Shown here: piece by piece, positions 15,621 through 23,825 of the stretch
Numbering within the stretch: position 1 is the first letter of the stretch
How the letters are laid out: each line of letters opens with the position of its first letter
Virus record (IMG/VR): IMGVR_UViG_3300047289_000017
Location: 1 to 29,282 of that record
Origin: a virus
Length of the DNA stretch: 29,282 nt
Reading direction: 5' to 3' (one strand)
The notes under the pieces: model-generated
The model's database searches: none
Told to the model about the DNA's origin: nothing
What the model saw: the letters and a program-made list of their open reading frames with translations, nothing else
Translations under genes and position numbers: made by a program

Positions 15621-16514
15621 ATGATATACACAAAATTCATGTACGGTCAAGGTTTCGGTAACCAGCTTGCAGTTTATGTAACAACTAGAGCCATAGCTAA
15701 AAGAAACGGTTACGAGTTCGGTTATGCAGGTTTAGAAAACTTTGGAGACAGAAGATACAACGACAAAGGCGTGTACTTTATGGATATAGATTTGGGTACA
15801 CAAGTGCCTGAACACGAGTTCAACATGTACACAGAAAAAGAAACAAGAATAAAGCTAGATCATTCAGAACACGATCGTACCCATGGTTGTGATATAAGAT
15901 TAATAGACCAAGATCTGTTGAATGTAGCTGACGACACTAGAATTATGGGTATTATGCAAGGCGAAGACTATTTTTGGAATTATAGAGAAGAGATTAAAGA
16001 CTGGTTAAAAGTAAAACCAGAATTTGATTGCGTAGATTATAGTCAAGATGACATATGTGTATTGAATATTAGAGACTACGAAGCAGATCCTACTCTATTC
16101 TTATCAAGAGATTATTGGGTTAAAGCAATCTATCACATGCTTAGTTTAAACCCTAACATGCAATTCTTAGTTATCACCGAGAATCCTGATATGGCAAAGA
16201 GATTGCTACCAGAATTAACCGACAATGTATATCACTTTGATTTAGCTAAAGACTATTCTATTGTTAAGAATGCTAAGTGGTTAATCATATCCAATTCAAG
16301 CTTTGCTTATTTTCCAGCATTTTGTAGTGATGCTCATCTAATTATAGCACCGAAGTATTGGTGTAGACACAACGTATCTGATGGATATTGGAGTTGTGGT
16401 TATAACATAAGTCGTAAGTTTACATACATGGATAGACAAGGCCAATTACAATCTTATACTGATGTAGCAAGAGAATTTGAATTATATAAAAAAGAAAGCA
16501 AGATATATGGCTAG
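15621..16514 (+). CDS. Divergent GT11-like glycosyltransferase
   Basis: A 297-residue protein. It opens with KFMYGQGFGNQLAVYVTTRAIAKRNGY, the GT11/fucosyltransferase N-terminal loop. Where HxRxGDY is expected it has CVLNIRDYEADP, keeping Arg and Asp but losing His and Gly. AKWLIISNSSFAYFPAFCSDAHLIIAPKYW parallels the NSSFSWW...VIAPKKW block of the enzyme at 11867. It may use another GDP-sugar or be a fucosyltransferase of different specificity. It overlaps the next gene by eight bases. Confidence 0.7.
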   Translation: MIYTKFMYGQGFGNQLAVYVTTRAIAKRNGYEFGYAGLENFGDRRYNDKGVYFMDIDLGTQVPEHEFNMYTEKETRIKLDHSEHDRTHGCDIRLIDQDLLNVADDTRIMGIMQGEDYFWNYREEIKDWLKVKPEFDCVDYSQDDICVLNIRDYEADPTLFLSRDYWVKAIYHMLSLNPNMQFLVITENPDMAKRLLPELTDNVYHFDLAKDYSIVKNAKWLIISNSSFAYFPAFCSDAHLIIAPKYWCRHNVSDGYWSCGYNISRKFTYMDRQGQLQSYTDVAREFELYKKESKIYG

Positions 16515-17370
16515 AGTATTTGATGTGTTTACATTCTTTAATGAATTGGATTTATTAGAACTAAGATTAGAGATGTTAGATCCATACGTAGATCAATTCG
16601 TATTGATAGAATGCGTAGAAACTTTCTCAGGTAAACAGAAGCCATTGCACTTCATGAATAACAAAGAGAGGTTCTCAAAGTATTTACATAAAATATACCA
16701 TCATGTAACTTATGATCCACCAAAATCATTCGACGATTTACAACAAAGAATAACGAATCCTAATATAGATAAAGATGTTAAGCAAGTTTGTATACAAGCT
16801 TTAACTAGTTCTAATGTGCCTAAAGGAGAATTACACTGGCTAAAAGAATTCTATCAAAAAGAAACTATAAGATTTGCTATAGAAAATGCTGGAGCAGAGA
16901 ACGACGATCTAATATTCGTTACAGATTTAGACGAGATATGGAATCCAGAGTTAGACTATACGCAAATAGAAAACGATAAGATATACAAGTTAAGACAACT
17001 GGCATATTCAGGTTACATGAACATAAGATCTTCAGAAGATTGGGCCGGTACATTATTAACCAGATATACAAATATAGATGGAGCTTGTTTAAACCATCTT
17101 AGAACTCCATCAAAAACTAAGTACGAGTACGTTAACAATGCGGGTTGGCACTTCACATTTATGGGAGGAGAGAAACAAGTTAAGATGAAGTTAGAAGCTT
17201 ACGGTCACCAAGAGTACAACAACGATTCTGTTAAGGATAGAGTCAAAGATTTACTAGCAAACGGTCAAGACGTTTTAGGCAGAACCAATTTTAGATTTTG
17301 GTTGGACGAATCGCAACTGCCAAAGTATTTACTAGATAACAAACAAAAGTATAAACAATTTTTTAGATGA
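16507..17370 (+). CDS. GT17-family glycosyltransferase
   Basis: A 287-residue protein resembling GT17 (beta-1,4-N-acetylglucosaminyltransferase III family). It has ARVFDVFTFFNELDLLELRLEML at the start, VDQFVLIECVETFSGKQKPLHF, then ETIRFAI and LIFVTDLDEIWNP with the DxD-type acidic site. AGWHFTFMGGEKQVKMKLEAYGHQEYN closes the domain. The ATG at 16507, with an eight-base overlap on the upstream stop, fits better than the upstream in-frame ATG inside the previous gene. The family is known in eukaryotes, bacteria and large viruses. A GlcNAc donor is likely but not proven. Confidence 0.85.
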   Translation: MARVFDVFTFFNELDLLELRLEMLDPYVDQFVLIECVETFSGKQKPLHFMNNKERFSKYLHKIYHHVTYDPPKSFDDLQQRITNPNIDKDVKQVCIQALTSSNVPKGELHWLKEFYQKETIRFAIENAGAENDDLIFVTDLDEIWNPELDYTQIENDKIYKLRQLAYSGYMNIRSSEDWAGTLLTRYTNIDGACLNHLRTPSKTKYEYVNNAGWHFTFMGGEKQVKMKLEAYGHQEYNNDSVKDRVKDLLANGQDVLGRTNFRFWLDESQLPKYLLDNKQKYKQFFR

Positions 17371-18503
17371 TAACATTCTGCATACCAAGCAAGAACAACT
17401 TACGATACTTAAAACCTTGTATCAAATCTATTCAAGATAATTCTTACTATCCAAATCAAATCATTGTGTATGTAGATCAAGACACAGACGGAACTGTAGA
17501 ATGGTTGAGAGAGAATGGTATTAAGTTCATTCAAAACCACGAAGCGACTCCAAGAGGAATTGGCTTCGCTTACGATAACATGTTTCAATGGGCCGACAGA
17601 GAATATGTAATAGCATTTCACGCCGACATGATTCTTGGTCCTCATGCGGATAAACACATGATGGATATTAAAACAAAGGACAACATCGTTTGCGCCACTC
17701 GTATAGAACCACCGTTACATCCAGCTGGAATAGAGAAGATCGTGCAAGATTTTGGTATGTGGCCAGAAGATTTAAAGATTGAAGAGTTTAACAAGTTCGT
17801 CGAAGCTAACAAAAGCGATAAGATAACTAAAAGCATCTTCGCTCCGTGGTTAATTAGAAAGGACCAACACTTAGGACATGATCCTATATTCTTGTCAGTA
17901 TTCGAAGACGCTGATCTATTTAGAAGATTCAAATTAAAAGGTTACGATTTGATTCAATCTTGGTCTGCAATGGTATATCACTTAACTTGTAGAGGCGGAC
18001 AATTTGCACACGCAGAAAAGATGGAAGACTTTCAAAAGAAGGACGAGAGCTGGCAGAAGAATAACCAAATATCCGCTAACGAATACATTAGAAAGTGGGG
18101 AGGATTTTTAAAACAGTCTGATACATTAGAACCTATCCCTAATATCAAGTACAATATAGGTCTTAGAATATTAAATTGTTTCAATGATGGTATGATGGGA
18201 GTAGAACCATACTTTGATCAGATACAATGCGAAGCAGATCCTACAAATTACATTAACAGAATTAAAGACGCTACTTCTTTCGATATAGCTTCTAAGTTTG
18301 TAAGTGAGTTAACAACAGATATGATACTAGAAGCGGACTACAAAGATATTCTTAATAATCAAGAACTTTTTAATTATATCTTGCATAATCTACCAGATTT
18401 AATTGCGAATGAAGTTAAAGAAATTGGAGAATACGAACTACAGATATTCAAACTAATTGTAAATAAGGTAGAACAACATCAACCTAAATTAAATTTATGC
18501 TAA
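17367..18503 (+). CDS. GT2-family glycosyltransferase, tandem copy 1
   Basis: A 378-residue protein. The N-terminal half is a GT2 domain: TFCIPSKNNLRYLKPCIKSI, IIVYVDQDTDGTVEWL, FHADMILGP (acidic site), CATRIEPPLHPAG and FEDADLFRRFKLKGYDLIQSW...VYHLTCRG. The last 120 or so residues are an extra domain of unknown type. It shares most of these blocks with the next gene, so the two arose by duplication. The start overlaps the GT17 gene by four bases. Confidence 0.85.
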   Translation: MITFCIPSKNNLRYLKPCIKSIQDNSYYPNQIIVYVDQDTDGTVEWLRENGIKFIQNHEATPRGIGFAYDNMFQWADREYVIAFHADMILGPHADKHMMDIKTKDNIVCATRIEPPLHPAGIEKIVQDFGMWPEDLKIEEFNKFVEANKSDKITKSIFAPWLIRKDQHLGHDPIFLSVFEDADLFRRFKLKGYDLIQSWSAMVYHLTCRGGQFAHAEKMEDFQKKDESWQKNNQISANEYIRKWGGFLKQSDTLEPIPNIKYNIGLRILNCFNDGMMGVEPYFDQIQCEADPTNYINRIKDATSFDIASKFVSELTTDMILEADYKDILNNQELFNYILHNLPDLIANEVKEIGEYELQIFKLIVNKVEQHQPKLNLC

Positions 18504-19672
18504 CACAAAAACAAGTTACATTAGTAATACCGTCAAGTAATAACTTAAGACATTTAAAGAATGCATACGCAAGTATAAAGAAAAATGCGTGGCATTGTAA
18601 GATCGTTATGTTAGACGATGGATCAACTGACGGTACCACTGAATGGTTATCAGGTTTAAATGATGATAATATCACAGCCATATACAGATCTTCAGAAAGA
18701 GTGGGTCATACTGTATTATATGATAAAGGAATAGAGTTAGCAGAAACTGAAGTAGTTGGTATTATGCACGCAGATATGATATTGGGTCCATATTACTTAG
18801 AGAACATGTTAAAGCACTTAAGTAAAGAAACTGTGGTATGCGCCACTCGTGTAGAACCGCCTTTACATCCAGCTGGTAAAGAAAAGATCATTAAGGATTT
18901 TGGCACTGACTTCGACAACTTAAACATAAACGCTTTCGAAGCCTATGTTTTAGAAGCTCAACAAGAATATAAAGATCAAACGACAAACGGTATGTTTGCT
19001 CCTTGGATTATATATAAAGAAGACTTCATTGCAATGGGTGGCCACGATAAGTTATTTGCTCCATTTCCTTACGAAGACTCAGATATATTCCAAAGATGGA
19101 TATTACATGGATACGAACTAATCCAGTCAAGAGACGCATTCGTATACCACTTAACTTGTAGAGGACACAGATGGACAGAAGAGATTGGCAAGGACGACGA
19201 CTACTTTAAGAATGCATCTGCTAAAGCTGCAAGAAACTATATCAGAAAGTGGGGTAGCTGGATTGAGAACGACGAGTATCAAATGCCGATATTAAAACCG
19301 AGGTACGATATAGGAATAGTTGTGGAGAATTGCGATGCTAACCTATTACTATCATTAGAGCCCTGGTTCAATAACATATACGTAGATCAGACTTTAATTG
19401 CTGACTATATAAAACATGAACAGCCTAAGACAGATCTAATCCTTGAAGCTAGGGTGCGTAATATAGAAGAGCCAAAGCAGAACGATATACTTATCTACTT
19501 TGACGCAAAAGAGAACGTGGATCTAAACATAGTTCCAAATATACAGGTCATCATTAGAGAATCGGTAGACGCAGTAGGTACGTACGAATACAATGGACTT
19601 AAGATAGACGTATTACAAATGGTAGATCATACAGACAAAATGATGGGAACATTCATCAAGAACGTATTCTAA
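18497..19672 (+). CDS. GT2-family glycosyltransferase, tandem copy 2
   Basis: A 391-residue paralogue of the preceding gene. It shares VIPSSNNLRHLKNAYASI, MHADMILGP, CATRVEPPLHPAG, YEDSDIFQRWILHGYELIQS, VYHLTCRG and NYIRKWGSW. The C-terminal 120 residues differ more and contain D-rich strand segments (DILIYFDAKENVDLNIVPNIQVIIRES). It ends the sugar island. The pair could add the same kind of sugar in sequence or act as a heterodimer. Confidence 0.85.
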   Translation: MLTQKQVTLVIPSSNNLRHLKNAYASIKKNAWHCKIVMLDDGSTDGTTEWLSGLNDDNITAIYRSSERVGHTVLYDKGIELAETEVVGIMHADMILGPYYLENMLKHLSKETVVCATRVEPPLHPAGKEKIIKDFGTDFDNLNINAFEAYVLEAQQEYKDQTTNGMFAPWIIYKEDFIAMGGHDKLFAPFPYEDSDIFQRWILHGYELIQSRDAFVYHLTCRGHRWTEEIGKDDDYFKNASAKAARNYIRKWGSWIENDEYQMPILKPRYDIGIVVENCDANLLLSLEPWFNNIYVDQTLIADYIKHEQPKTDLILEARVRNIEEPKQNDILIYFDAKENVDLNIVPNIQVIIRESVDAVGTYEYNGLKIDVLQMVDHTDKMMGTFIKNVF

Positions 19673-19682
19673 ATATTTATAA
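19672..19682 (+). promoter_or_regulatory. AATATTTATAA motif after the sugar island
   Basis: An AT-rich near-palindrome beginning at the stop codon of the last glycosyltransferase and ending 13 bases before the ATG at 19695. It shares ATATTTAT with elements at 2971 and 26886. It is a candidate promoter for the next gene group. Confidence 0.3.
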
Positions 19683-19694
19683 GATAAAAGAACG

Positions 19695-20024
19695 ATGGCC
19701 CTTTCACAACAACCTAGATACCCAGTAACTTTGACAATAGACGGCAAAAAGATGCCATTTCAAATACAGTTCGATGTAAATGATAACACCACGAAGATGG
19801 GTATCAAAATGCAATTCGTATTGAATCAAGAGATTCAAGATCCAAGAGCCAAGCAGGAATTGGCAAACAAGATATCTGTTGCACTCCAAAAAAGAATGGG
19901 AGACGCGGGTATTACCATTGCGTACGATGACAGAAATGCATACAAAAACGTTATAGGTTTCACAATACCATTGACATCGATATCCGATATGCTAATGAAG
20001 ACATTCAAAGGCGGCGGAGAATAA
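19695..20024 (+). CDS. Small protein of unknown function
   Basis: A 109-residue protein not recognised. The first 40 residues look like beta strands (YPVTLTIDGKKMPFQIQFDVND). The middle is an amphipathic helix (QDPRAKQELANKISVALQKRM), and the end has VIGFTIPLTSISDMLMKTF plus a GGGE tail. Mixed alpha/beta with no cysteines or membrane segment would suit a small virion or chaperone protein. It is preceded by an ATATTTATA element and starts a new block. Confidence 0.7.
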   Translation: MALSQQPRYPVTLTIDGKKMPFQIQFDVNDNTTKMGIKMQFVLNQEIQDPRAKQELANKISVALQKRMGDAGITIAYDDRNAYKNVIGFTIPLTSISDMLMKTFKGGGE

Positions 20025-20040
20025 AATATTAAAACTAGTT

Positions 20041-20391
20041 ATGGAACAAAATAGACCGCCTCGAGCCATATTTGAAAACATCGCTACGTTGACGGCGCAA
20101 GATATAGAAGCATCCAACATATTAAAAGGTCTTCTTAAGGTCGAAGTACCAAAGGCGATAGAGTACGCTATACAAAATAAGAAGACCTTCGCTTCTATTT
20201 TTGAAATTAACGATTCAAACTCATACATAGAATTACACAAAAACCAATGGGTCTCAGCACTTGAAACGTGCATATTATTTTACGTCGAAGAAGAGGATTA
20301 CGAGGCGTGTAACAGAATGACAAAGCTTATAGATCTAATTAAGTCTAAGAAGTTTAGTAAGGTTGTTACTCACACAGATAAAACAAATTAA
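20041..20391 (+). CDS. Helical protein of unknown function
   Basis: A 116-residue, mostly helical protein not recognised (LTAQDIEASNILKGLLKVEVPKAIEYAIQNKK, then WVSALETCILFYVEEEDYEACNRMTKLIDLI). It has the GTTATG start context seen at several other starts in this window. It is separated from the next gene by one base, so both are probably translated together. Confidence 0.7.
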   Translation: MEQNRPPRAIFENIATLTAQDIEASNILKGLLKVEVPKAIEYAIQNKKTFASIFEINDSNSYIELHKNQWVSALETCILFYVEEEDYEACNRMTKLIDLIKSKKFSKVVTHTDKTN

Positions 20392-20392
20392 G

Positions 20393-20800
20393 ATGGCAGA
20401 CAATTTCAAAGAGGTGCAGACTGCGGTGGATAACATGCTAAATGTTAAGTCGTATGTAAGAAGGAAGAAGAAGACGCAGTCAGATAAAAAGAAGGAGATG
20501 TTCGTACAAATGATAAATAGTTTGGACGAGATATTCGTAAGACAAGGATTAATGTACGCAGACATGGATGTGGATATGTTTAAGTACGACGAGAAGTTTT
20601 TAGGCGTCATAGATGCCATGTTCTATTTACATTTCGGAGAATCTTGTTCAGAGATAATAGCATTCTACCTTTACGATAGGAGAAATCCAGACGGCACATT
20701 GAATCCTTTAACAGATGAAAACAATACAGAGATAATACTATTAACTCCATACGATTTGTGGAATTTATTGGTATCAATCAATCCAAAAATACAGGATTAG
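20393..20800 (+). CDS. Protein of unknown function
   Basis: A 135-residue protein not recognised. It has a basic segment (SYVRRKKKTQSDKKKE, about residues 20-35), then a helical acidic body (IDAMFYLHFGESCSEIIAFYLYDRRNPDGTLNPLTDENNTEIILLTPYDLWNLL). ATG 20393 fits the one-base gap to the previous stop; an upstream in-frame extension would run inside that gene. The last base is shared with the GTG start of the next gene. Confidence 0.7.
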   Translation: MADNFKEVQTAVDNMLNVKSYVRRKKKTQSDKKKEMFVQMINSLDEIFVRQGLMYADMDVDMFKYDEKFLGVIDAMFYLHFGESCSEIIAFYLYDRRNPDGTLNPLTDENNTEIILLTPYDLWNLLVSINPKIQD

Positions 20801-21480
20801 TGGAAGAGAATAAAGACAAACCTCAATTTATATATCAAGGTCTTCAGATCACAGAAGACCAGATATGGGAAGCAATCAACAATACGCGTAGCAATCACGA
20901 AGCTGCGAGATGGATGAAGATCACATACATTACGTACAAGAAATACGCAAAGAAATACATAGATAGGGATACGGGTAAAACTTTGTTTGATTTTCACATG
21001 AATCAATCTGCGAAAGGCATACCAAAGAATTTTCAAGGCAGTAACTTTAAGAAAGACTTGGAAGAGATGCTCGTAGAAAAACAAGTGGCAAATCCTCAGA
21101 GAGTGGCTAAGCTTAAAGATCTATTGATGAAAGATGGTAGATTAGGATATTGTTGCGCTGAGTGTGGATTCAAAGAGAAACGCATATTAGATATGAAGGT
21201 ACCGTTATTGATTAACTTCTCTAATGGTAACAAATCTGATTGGAGATTAGAGAACTTAAGATGGTTGTGTTATAACTGTAGCTTCTTATTCGCAGTGGAT
21301 CCATTCAGCGATCGCATAACAAGAAACATAGAGTCTAAGTACATACACGACGAAGAGGTATTAGAAGAGAACAATACGAAGTTCTACGATTTGGATCCAT
21401 TCTATTTAGAACACTTAGAACGTATAGGCTACGACGATAAAGGTAACCTAAATGTAGACGATATCATAGACTACAAGTAA
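20800..21480 (+). CDS. Degenerate HNH-fold zinc protein
   Basis: A 226-residue protein. The N-terminal part (residues 13-45, ITEDQIWEAINNTRSNHEAARWMKITYITYKKYAK) looks like a helix-turn-helix. C119-A-E-C122 and C157-Y-N-C160 form the zinc ribbon of an HNH fold with the NGNKSDWRLENLRWLC segment between them. Where HNH nucleases have HHI the sequence is LINF, and the His after the last Cys is S161, so the usual catalytic histidines are missing. It is probably a non-cleaving DNA-binding relative. GTG at 20800 overlaps the previous TAG (TAGTG); the upstream in-frame GTG at 20758 lies inside that gene. Confidence 0.78.
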   Translation: MEENKDKPQFIYQGLQITEDQIWEAINNTRSNHEAARWMKITYITYKKYAKKYIDRDTGKTLFDFHMNQSAKGIPKNFQGSNFKKDLEEMLVEKQVANPQRVAKLKDLLMKDGRLGYCCAECGFKEKRILDMKVPLLINFSNGNKSDWRLENLRWLCYNCSFLFAVDPFSDRITRNIESKYIHDEEVLEENNTKFYDLDPFYLEHLERIGYDDKGNLNVDDIIDYK

Positions 21481-21516
21481 TTTTCCAACGCTTTACACAT
21501 ATAATTTAACACCATT

Positions 21517-21534
21517 CATAACTGATTGGCTATC
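21517..21534 (+). repeat. Palindromic motif copy A
   Basis: CATAACTGATTGGCTATC. It differs from copy C by one base (C for T). The outer arms ATAAC and GTTAT (here GCTAT) are inverted, like an operator. Confidence 0.65.
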
Positions 21535-21552
21535 ATAGGGTTGCAATCCATT

Positions 21553-21570
21553 GGTAATCAACGCGTTATG
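21553..21570 (-). repeat. Palindromic motif copy B, inverted
   Basis: Read on the minus strand it is CATAACGCGTTGATTACC. It matches copy D at 16 of 18 positions and has the GCG variant core. Confidence 0.6.
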
Positions 21571-21600
21571 AAAATATCTCATATTATTAAAAAACATATG

Positions 21601-21618
21601 CATAACTGATTGGTTATC
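21601..21618 (+). repeat. Palindromic motif copy C
   Basis: CATAACTGATTGGTTATC with inverted arms ATAAC/GTTAT. The following bases (TATGAAGAAGTTT) are nearly identical to those after copy D, giving 27 matches in 31 positions. Confidence 0.7.
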
Positions 21619-21705
21619 TATGAAGAAGTTTCGAAAATAGTTCAATAAAACAGCTCTAGATATCCAGGATTGCGTAATTTTACCTTATATCAAACAATAA
21701 AAGTT

Positions 21706-22026
21706 ATGCAATTACGAATCCACGTTAAAAATGCTCTTACTAAAGAGGTCGAAATCGACAGTGTTATTAATATTGAGAACGAAGATATCGAAATCATTCG
21801 TGCCAATCACAACGTATTCTACGAAGTGTATCCTGACTGTCACGTTAATTTTGAGTGGCCATCTTCGAATGTAGAATTGTTTGGCACTAATTTTATTGGT
21901 GGAGTACCTCGTAATATGGAATTAGATCAAGCAAAAATAGATACAGGTGAAATGTCGTGGCAATCTTACATGAAAAAATGGCACAACACAGACATAGAAT
22001 ATTCAGTAATGCCTTCATTAAACTAA
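21706..22026 (+). CDS. Small protein of unknown function
   Basis: A 106-residue protein not recognised (MQLRIHVKNALTKEVEIDSVINIENEDIEI...). It begins with beta-rich sequence and later has NFEWPSSNVELFGTNFIGG and MSWQSYMKKWHN. I chose the ATG at 21706 over a TTG 36 bases upstream because it carries the AAAGTTATG context shared with other first genes. It is the first gene after regulatory region 1. Confidence 0.65.
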   Translation: MQLRIHVKNALTKEVEIDSVINIENEDIEIIRANHNVFYEVYPDCHVNFEWPSSNVELFGTNFIGGVPRNMELDQAKIDTGEMSWQSYMKKWHNTDIEYSVMPSLN

Positions 22027-22031
22027 TTAAT

Positions 22032-22133
22032 ATGATATCAGTAATACTATTCTTATCAATTGTGTATATCGGTCACACATTAAATTTAACCGACACGGAC
22101 ATTAAATTCACAGACATTAAAACAAAAAAATAA
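22032..22133 (+). CDS. Very small membrane protein
   Basis: A 33-residue ORF (start MISVILFLSIVYIGHTLNLT, end DIKTKK) filling the gap between two genes, five bases after one stop and three before the next start. The first 14 residues are a hydrophobic helix and the tail is polar, so it is membrane-inserted if made. Placement and composition support it but length alone does not. Confidence 0.45.
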   Translation: MISVILFLSIVYIGHTLNLTDTDIKFTDIKTKK

Positions 22134-22136
22134 GTT

Positions 22137-23309
22137 ATGATAAAGAAAACAAACAAATCGTTGGACGGTACTTCATTTCACGGTGCTACATTTAGTGCTA
22201 CGTTAGCAGATCTACAAGTTATCTTAGGTGCGCCAAACAGTGGCGGTGACCATCACGATAAAGTACAAAATGAGTGGGAATTGGAATTAGAAGACGGTAC
22301 TGTATTTAGTGTGTACGATTGGAAAGAGTATCGTCGTTATACAGATAAAGAAACAATCGAATGGCATATCGGTGGTATGGATCAAAAAGATACATTCGTA
22401 GCTCAAGACACTTTAATAGAAGCATTAGATACTATGAACGCTCCACCTGTGGATCCACCAAAGCCAAACTTGTTTCAATCAGTTAAGTCGTTTATCAATT
22501 CTAAGAACGTAGGCGACACATTCACTACTAAAGAATACCACGCAGCAATGAACGGTATCGAACAACCAACTTGGTGGAAAAAATACAACAAGCAATTGTT
22601 TTATCGTAGCAATACATATAGATCTTACTTAAGACATTTAGGATTCGTTAAAAATCCTGAGCGCGGATTGTGGAAAGTAATATGTCACATTCCAGCATGG
22701 TTAGATAGCGGTCATGTTAATAGCGCATTAGGTTATATGTACACAGCTGGACGCGATGAAAATACAATTAGCTATTCTCATCCTCAAGGATCGTGGTCTA
22801 TTAAGCACTTAGATTATAAAGGTATGACGAGAGACGAAATTGTAACTAAGATCAGAGAGTACGTTTTATTGTTTGGTTTTTTAAACACTCCTAAAGTAGA
22901 AGCTACTAAAGTAGAAGAGACAGACGCTTTAGCTGAATATAAAAATGCGACTGCAAAGTTAGCTAAAGATTTGGCTAGTGAAATTATCGGTGATGGCAAA
23001 TCTCCTAACGTATGGTTCGTTACACAATCACCATACTACATGAAGTACAAAGATGGATACGGTGAGTCATTCTTATTAGATGGATTTGATGCGTCAGACT
23101 ATAGCGTAATGTTTGGTCCTTTCTTTACTTACAAAGATGCGTGTGCTCAGTACGACGAAATAGAATTAGAAGCATACGATGGAGTTGGTACAGTAATGAT
23201 AGAAGATCGTAAGATAGGTACTGTTAAAGAGAAGTTCTTAGAAGAGAGAATAACCGTAGACTATTCTTACAACGAAATTGATGACTCTAAATTTTATAAC
23301 AATAAATAA
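22137..23309 (+). CDS. Multidomain phage protein of unknown function
   Basis: A 390-residue protein. Residues 11-98 (SLDGTSFHGATFSATLADLQVILGAPNSG...WHIGG) match a small domain found in many phages with no assigned function. Residues 110-180 (FINSKNVGDTFTTKEYHAAM...NTYRSYLRHLGFVKNPERGLWKV) look like a winged helix. A linker rich in A, K and E (about 255-282) leads to a C-terminal alpha/beta domain (NVWFVTQSPYYMKYKDGYGESF). DNA binding through the central domain is likely but not shown. It starts after AATAAGTTATG. Confidence 0.72.
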   Translation: MIKKTNKSLDGTSFHGATFSATLADLQVILGAPNSGGDHHDKVQNEWELELEDGTVFSVYDWKEYRRYTDKETIEWHIGGMDQKDTFVAQDTLIEALDTMNAPPVDPPKPNLFQSVKSFINSKNVGDTFTTKEYHAAMNGIEQPTWWKKYNKQLFYRSNTYRSYLRHLGFVKNPERGLWKVICHIPAWLDSGHVNSALGYMYTAGRDENTISYSHPQGSWSIKHLDYKGMTRDEIVTKIREYVLLFGFLNTPKVEATKVEETDALAEYKNATAKLAKDLASEIIGDGKSPNVWFVTQSPYYMKYKDGYGESFLLDGFDASDYSVMFGPFFTYKDACAQYDEIELEAYDGVGTVMIEDRKIGTVKEKFLEERITVDYSYNEIDDSKFYNNK

Positions 23310-23316
23310 TTTAATT

Positions 23317-23517
23317 ATGTTACACGAATACACTAAAGCTGAGCTAAACAGCATGGACACAATCGAACAAGCATGGGACGGTGATGAGTTGAAGATCAAA
23401 ACCGACACTCACAGAATTTGGTTAGTACTACGAGAGAATAGAGCATATAATGGCGACTACGTAGTAGAAACATTAGTAAATGGAGGATGGGAACAAACAA
23501 GTTATTATTTCAGTTAA
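23317..23517 (+). CDS. Small protein of unknown function
   Basis: A 66-residue protein (MLHEYTKAELNSMDTIEQAWDGDELKIKT..., then HRIWLVLRENRAYNGDYVVETLVNGGWEQTSYYFS), mostly predicted beta strands. ATG 23317 was chosen because the 13 upstream in-frame codons overlap the preceding gene. No known family is recognised. Confidence 0.6.
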   Translation: MLHEYTKAELNSMDTIEQAWDGDELKIKTDTHRIWLVLRENRAYNGDYVVETLVNGGWEQTSYYFS

Positions 23518-23532
23518 TTAAAAATATAAAAC

Positions 23533-23808
23533 ATGACACAGTCACAATTAAACAAATTGACTTTATTAGAATTATCAAAGTTAAATAGAATGGTAGTAGA
23601 TACCATTAAAGCAAAGAAGAAAACAGATTCAAAAGAGAAACGTAAAGCATTCAGTATAGGTGATAAGGTTATAGTAGAACACAAGAAGACAAGCGGTAAA
23701 GTGTTCATCATAAAAGATATCAGATTGACTAAAGCTACAGTACACGAAGTAGATGGATTTGGTAGATACGATGTGCCTTTGACAATGATAGGACCATACT
23801 GCTATTAA
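23533..23808 (+). CDS. Small basic protein with SH3-like tail
   Basis: A 91-residue protein. An N-terminal helix (QSQLNKLTLLELSKLNRMVVDTIKAKKKTDSKEKRKAF) is followed by IGDKVIVEHKKTSGKVFIIKDIRLTKATVHEVDGFGRYDVPLTMI. The second part is typical of a small SH3-like or KOW-type barrel, in which IGDKV and G-x-V-x-I recur. It may bind nucleic acid or protein. The function is unknown. Confidence 0.65.
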   Translation: MTQSQLNKLTLLELSKLNRMVVDTIKAKKKTDSKEKRKAFSIGDKVIVEHKKTSGKVFIIKDIRLTKATVHEVDGFGRYDVPLTMIGPYCY

Positions 23809-23825
23809 TAACTAAAAAGAAAATT

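Larger units (their letters stand above)
21481..21705 (+). promoter_or_regulatory. Non-coding regulatory region 1
   Basis: 225 bases without a plausible gene, AT-rich, between the HNH-fold gene and the small-gene cassette. It contains three copies of an 18-base palindrome-like motif (listed separately) and ends in an A-rich leader with AAAGTTATG at the 21706 start. It resembles the region at 27946-28188. It probably holds a promoter and operators. No strong terminator hairpin is seen. Confidence 0.55.

Noticed and set aside
3225-19672. Bacterial chromosome O-antigen cluster rather than phage
   Set aside because: No Wzx/Wzy/Wzz or other membrane export genes; flanked by and interspersed with small phage-type proteins and tRNAs on one strand.
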